This document shows positions 7,064 through 9,623 of a stretch of DNA of 9,623 bases, in pieces. Made by a program: the position numbers and the translations under genes. Position 1 is the first letter of the stretch. Every line of letters begins with the position of its first letter. The stretch comes from Coriobacteriales bacterium (lineage in GTDB: Bacteria; Actinomycetota; Coriobacteriia; Coriobacteriales; UBA8131), in contig JAISJA010000104.1 of assembly GCA_031261765.1 (NCBI GenBank), positions 1-9,623 on the forward strand. The letters are read 5' to 3'. Under the pieces are notes generated by a model, which saw only the letters and a list, made by a program, of their open reading frames with translations, was not told where the DNA came from and made no database searches.

Positions 7064-7837
7064 TTATTTCTTGCGGAAGTTGTCCTTAAGGTATTGCATA
7101 GCCTCTTCGTCTCCCATGCATTGCGGGGTGTTCGCGGCGTCAAGCGACAGTATGGCCTCAAGGTTCGTATACGTATGCGAGTTAAGCGAGCGTTTCATCA
7201 TGGTCATGGTTATGCGTGGCAAAGTCGCGATGTGGTCTGCCATCGCCAGAGTCTCCTCCTCGATCTTATCGTCAGGATAAACGCGCGATATCATGCCCAT
7301 GTCGAAGGCCTCTTTCGCGCCCACGCGCCTTCCCGAATACCACATCTCCTTGGCCTTGTACATGCCTATAGACTGCGGCAAGAACAGCAGCGCGCCCATC
7401 TCGGGCGATATGCCAACGTGCGTGAACATAGACGCCATCTGCGCCGACTCGGACGCGAATATAAGGTCACACGCCATGGGCAAGCTTAACCCGGCGCCAA
7501 GCGCGTAGCCTTCCACCTGGGCTATGAACGGCTTGTCGCAACGCACGATGGACGATATTATATTGCCAAGTAATATAAGCCCGTTGCGTTGCTGTAGCAT
7601 CGTCTGCTTCTCACCGGCTATAAACGGGCCAAGGTCGCCGCCCGCGCTAAACGAGCCGCCGGCCCCGCGTAAGATGACACAGCGTATCTCGGCGTCCGCG
7701 TCTATCTCGCGTATGTCGTCTAGCAGCTCGTGGGCCAGCTCGGCGGAAAGCGCGTTTTTCTTCTCGGGACGGTTAAGCGTCAGATAAACCACGCCGTTGT
7801 CGCGCCTCTCCATTAAGACCAACTCATTTTTTGCCAT
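7064..7837 (-). CDS. Enoyl-CoA hydratase/isomerase family protein, isomerase-like active site
   Basis: The 257-residue protein is a crotonase-fold enzyme acting on a CoA thioester. The oxyanion-hole segments are SFSAGGDL (62-69) and GYALGAGLSL (110-119). Both glutamates used by enoyl-CoA hydratases appear to be absent: S118 and F138 occupy the places of E144 and E164 of the rat enzyme. A glutamate instead stands at E146 in VGISPEMG. That is the position of the single acid of delta3,delta2-enoyl-CoA isomerases and of PaaG-type isomerases (GLITEGG, GLIPDCGG). I therefore read it as a probable double-bond isomerase, though the annotation 'hydratase' is what similarity alone would give. A good ribosome site (AAAGGAGC) sits about seven bases before the ATG. 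It lies 33 bases before the acyl-CoA dehydrogenase gene, so isomerisation followed by reduction is a natural reading. Confidence 0.88.
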   Translation of the reverse strand: MAKNELVLMERRDNGVVYLTLNRPEKKNALSAELAHELLDDIREIDADAEIRCVILRGAGGSFSAGGDLGPFIAGEKQTMLQQRNGLILLGNIISSIVRCDKPFIAQVEGYALGAGLSLPMACDLIFASESAQMASMFTHVGISPEMGALLFLPQSIGMYKAKEMWYSGRRVGAKEAFDMGMISRVYPDDKIEEETLAMADHIATLPRITMTMMKRSLNSHTYTNLEAILSLDAANTPQCMGDEEAMQYLKDNFRKK

Positions 7838-7869
7838 TTCAAAGCTCCTTTCGTAAAGGTATCGGTTGT

Positions 7870-9240
7870 TCAGTCAAGATAGTTGTCCGCGAACTCCAGC
7901 GCGCTGTTCATGCACATCTCCGTGCCAACGCCGCTGCCGCCGGCTTCGCCGCCTACTATATAAAGCCCTTCTATCTCGGTCTTTATCTTCGGGCGTTTAG
8001 CGCCTACCTGCCCGGGTACCTGCGCCACGCCTATGCCCACGCCATGCTCGCCAAAGACCTTCTCTATGTCTTTCACGCTGAAGCTCTCCATCCACATGAT
8101 ATGCTCGCGTATGTTTGGAATATAGCGCTCGGCAGTTGCCAGCATGGCCTCCGGTAGCTCGTCGCTTATGTTCTGCGGCACGTCTATTGGCACCATGGTC
8201 GCGAAGTTTATGAGCTGCTTGCCCTCTGGCGCACATGACGGCGAGAAGTTAGACGGCGAAACCAGAAACAGGTTCATCTGCTCGGGCATCTTGCCGGCCA
8301 TCATCTGGTCGTAATACGCGCGTTGGTCAAGCGTGCCTATTTGCGACAGCATCTTTATATCGGTCACGACCTCGTCTGTGGCCACGCGCACCACAGGCCC
8401 GGTCCATGAGTATTCCAGGCCCTTAACGTAGTCCACGTATCCTTTCGAGAAGTTCTCGGCACCGGCAAGGTTGAACACCGTGTTCTGGATGTCAGCGTTA
8501 GATACTATCATGCTAGCATGATAAGTCTCGCCGTTCGCGACGACTCACGTGGCCCTGCCGTCCTCTATGATTATCTTCTCTACAGGAGAGGTGCATATGA
8601 CCTCGCCGCCCTTGGCCTTAAACGCGTCTTCAAGCTCGTGGCTTATGGCTATGCAGCCGCCCTCAGGGTATCCGGACGCCTTGGCCGTGCTCTCGGCGCG
8701 CATGCACCTCATGAACTCGCCAGCTGACAGTTTCCATGACGGCAGGCACGTATAGATAGTCGATATGTTAAGGAAGCACGCGTGTATCATCGGGTCGTCG
8801 GTATATCGCGACAGATAGTCCTCTATGGTTATATCGTCATATGAAGACACTTCCTCGTCGCTTATAGAGCGTATGGCACCCATGCATTTCATGAGCGCCT
8901 CCATGTCGTCTTCGCTCACGCCGAACTTGGGCAGGTCGTGTGGGAAGATGAACACGTTGCCGTCAAAGCTGGAGACCGGGCGTATCTTCTTGTACTCTAT
9001 GCTGGACTCCTCGCCGGCGCGCCGCAGTATCTCACCAAGCGGCCCTTTGGTAGTGCAGCTTATAACGTGCACGCCCATATCTATAGTGAAGCCGTCTTTC
9101 TTGTGCGAAGTCAGCCTGCCGCCAACATCGTTTAACTTCTCTAAGATAAGCACGTGCTTGCCTTTAGACGCCATGAGCAGCGCGGCGGAAAGCCCGCCTA
9201 TGCCCGCCCCTATTACGATAGCGTCATATTGTTTTGCCAT
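7870..9240 (-). pseudogene. NAD(P)/FAD-dependent oxidoreductase (phytoene desaturase-like), interrupted by in-frame TGA
   Basis: Read through one TGA (8545-8547), this is a single 456-residue flavoprotein of normal family length. Residues 1-231 hold the FAD Rossmann fold: IVIGAGIGGLSAA (8-20), E34, and VGGRLTSHKKDGFTIDMGVHV (39-59), as in phytoene desaturase/amine oxidase-type enzymes. After the stop the same frame continues with VVANGETYHASMIVSNADI and ends with GLYIVGGEAGGSGVGTEMC, the C-terminal FAD-binding motif. No frameshift is needed. The stop falls in the sequence GRAT-stop-VV, where relatives usually have glycine (GxATGVV), so GGA to TGA is the simplest origin. An ATG at 8511 opens the second part (213 residues) but has only a poor ribosome site. 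The first ATG has AAGGA about seven bases upstream and lies 15 bases after the ligase stop. The role is unknown; the context suggests oxidation or reduction of the same CoA-linked or free substrate. Possible readings are a true nonsense mutation, a base-call error, or recoding. Confidence 0.82.
8524..8547 (-). other. In-frame TGA with a small stem-loop directly after it
   Basis: The TGA is at 8547-8545 on the minus strand. The following bases can pair as AGTC with GACT and GTCG with CGGC, including one G-T pair, a two-base bulge and a CGAA loop (8524-8545). A hairpin after TGA is reminiscent of a bacterial selenocysteine insertion element. However, the stem is short, the apical loop lacks the expected G-U, and the position is normally glycine rather than cysteine. 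I give recoding a low probability. Confidence 0.35.
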
Positions 9241-9255
9241 AATGTATTCCTTTCC

Positions 9256-9623
9256 TTAAACCATTCCCGCAAGCAGATCGCGTTGCAGTTTGCCAGCCGC
9301 GTTACGCGGCAACCCATTGAGGAAGACCACGTGGCGCGGTTTCTTGTACGAGTCCATATGCTGCTTGCAGCACGCTATGACGTCGTCGGCGCATATGTCG
9401 CTGCCGCGCGCCTTTACCACGAACGCGCACACGGTCTCGCCCCATTTCTCGTCAGGCAGCCCTATCACTCCAACGTCCAGGACCTCTGGCCCCATGGCGC
9501 GTATACATTCCTCTACTTCCTTCGGGTATATATTCTCTCCGCCGGATATTATCATCTGACTTTTACGCCCTGACAGGTAAAGGTACCCGTCTTCGTCAAG
9601 GCTTCCCATGTCTCCCGTGTGAT
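9256..9623 (-). CDS. Acyl-CoA synthetase (AMP-dependent ligase), C-terminal part, cut by window edge
   Basis: Only the last 121 residues are inside the window; the gene begins beyond the right edge. Adenylate-forming CoA ligases activate a carboxylate with ATP and join it to CoA. The fragment starts in the TGD motif (HTGDMGSLDEDGYLYL), continues through the hinge and A8 motif SGRKSQMIISGGENIYPKEVE (17-37 of the fragment), and has VIGLPDEKWGE (52-62). It ends with the A10 lysine in LPRNAAGKLQR (K111 of the fragment), which is needed for adenylate formation. The hinge position is unusual: most relatives have aspartate before M/V-I-I (GRxxDMII), while here it is glutamine (Q22). It is the first visible gene of the leftward operon, 15 bases before the oxidoreductase, and should supply the CoA thioester used by the downstream enzymes. 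The acid it activates cannot be told from this part. Confidence 0.93.
   Translation of the reverse strand, partial: HTGDMGSLDEDGYLYLSGRKSQMIISGGENIYPKEVEECIRAMGPEVLDVGVIGLPDEKWGETVCAFVVKARGSDICADDVIACCKQHMDSYKKPRHVVFLNGLPRNAAGKLQRDLLAGMV

Noticed and set aside
8524..8547. Selenocysteine at the in-frame TGA, with the following hairpin as insertion element
   Set aside because: The stem is short and bulged, the apical loop lacks the expected G-U, and the position is typically glycine in this family. A nonsense change or sequence error is simpler. Kept only as a test to run.
7870..9240. Two separate genes (231 and 213 residues) instead of one broken gene
   Set aside because: The halves are in the same frame, each has only one of the two FAD motifs, the linking 11 codons also look like family sequence, and the second ATG has a poor ribosome site.
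5876..9623. A carnitine (cai) operon
   Set aside because: Only the fixABCX link and the CaiA-like dehydrogenase active site agree. The crotonase protein lacks the glutamates found in CaiD, a phytoene desaturase-like enzyme is added, and no CaiB or CaiT is in the window.

Overview
The window looks like the chromosome of an anaerobic, fairly GC-rich actinobacterium of the Coriobacteriia, most likely Eggerthellaceae-like. The main clue is a regulator with about twelve membrane segments fused to a LuxR-type DNA-binding domain, an architecture typical of that family. The flavin-heavy anaerobic gene content and the TTG starts fit. Isoleucine is encoded mostly by ATA, which is odd for this base composition. 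The assignment to a lineage is inference.

Layout: bases 1-97 hold nothing I can name. A near-perfect 26-bp inverted repeat (98-160) of REP type lies just before a consensus -10 box (169-174) and a rightward gene (183-791) for an FMN adenylyltransferase-like protein that lacks the riboflavin kinase domain. This gene meets, tail to tail with a 4-base overlap, a leftward gene for the membrane LuxR regulator (788-2314). Everything else is leftward and looks like one operon. In transcription order it reads: acyl-CoA ligase (cut by the right edge, 9256-9623), FAD-dependent oxidoreductase broken by an in-frame TGA (7870-9240), enoyl-CoA hydratase/isomerase-family protein (7064-7837), acyl-CoA dehydrogenase (5876-7030), fixA (5096-5863), fixB (4125-5063), fixC (2763-4055) and fixX (2446-2766). 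Gaps are 12-69 bases, and fixC and fixX overlap by ATGA. No gene-free stretch exceeds 300 bases.

How the genes may work together: the ligase activates a carboxylic acid to its CoA thioester, the hydratase/isomerase-family protein moves or forms a double bond, and the acyl-CoA dehydrogenase reduces or forms the alpha-beta double bond. FixAB (an electron transfer flavoprotein) with FixCX (a split ETF-quinone oxidoreductase) links this to NADH, ferredoxin and quinone. The set resembles the fix-cai carnitine loci of enterobacteria in gene types, but no CoA-transferase or carnitine transporter is visible, so the substrate is unknown. The regulator directly downstream of fixX, with its own promoter-like sequence, is a plausible sensor of that substrate.

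Points of most interest: the in-frame TGA in the oxidoreductase; catalytic residues in the hydratase-family protein that point to an isomerase; an acyl-CoA dehydrogenase whose catalytic base appears to be in the isovaleryl-CoA dehydrogenase position; and a probably leaderless FMN adenylyltransferase gene next to a REP palindrome.
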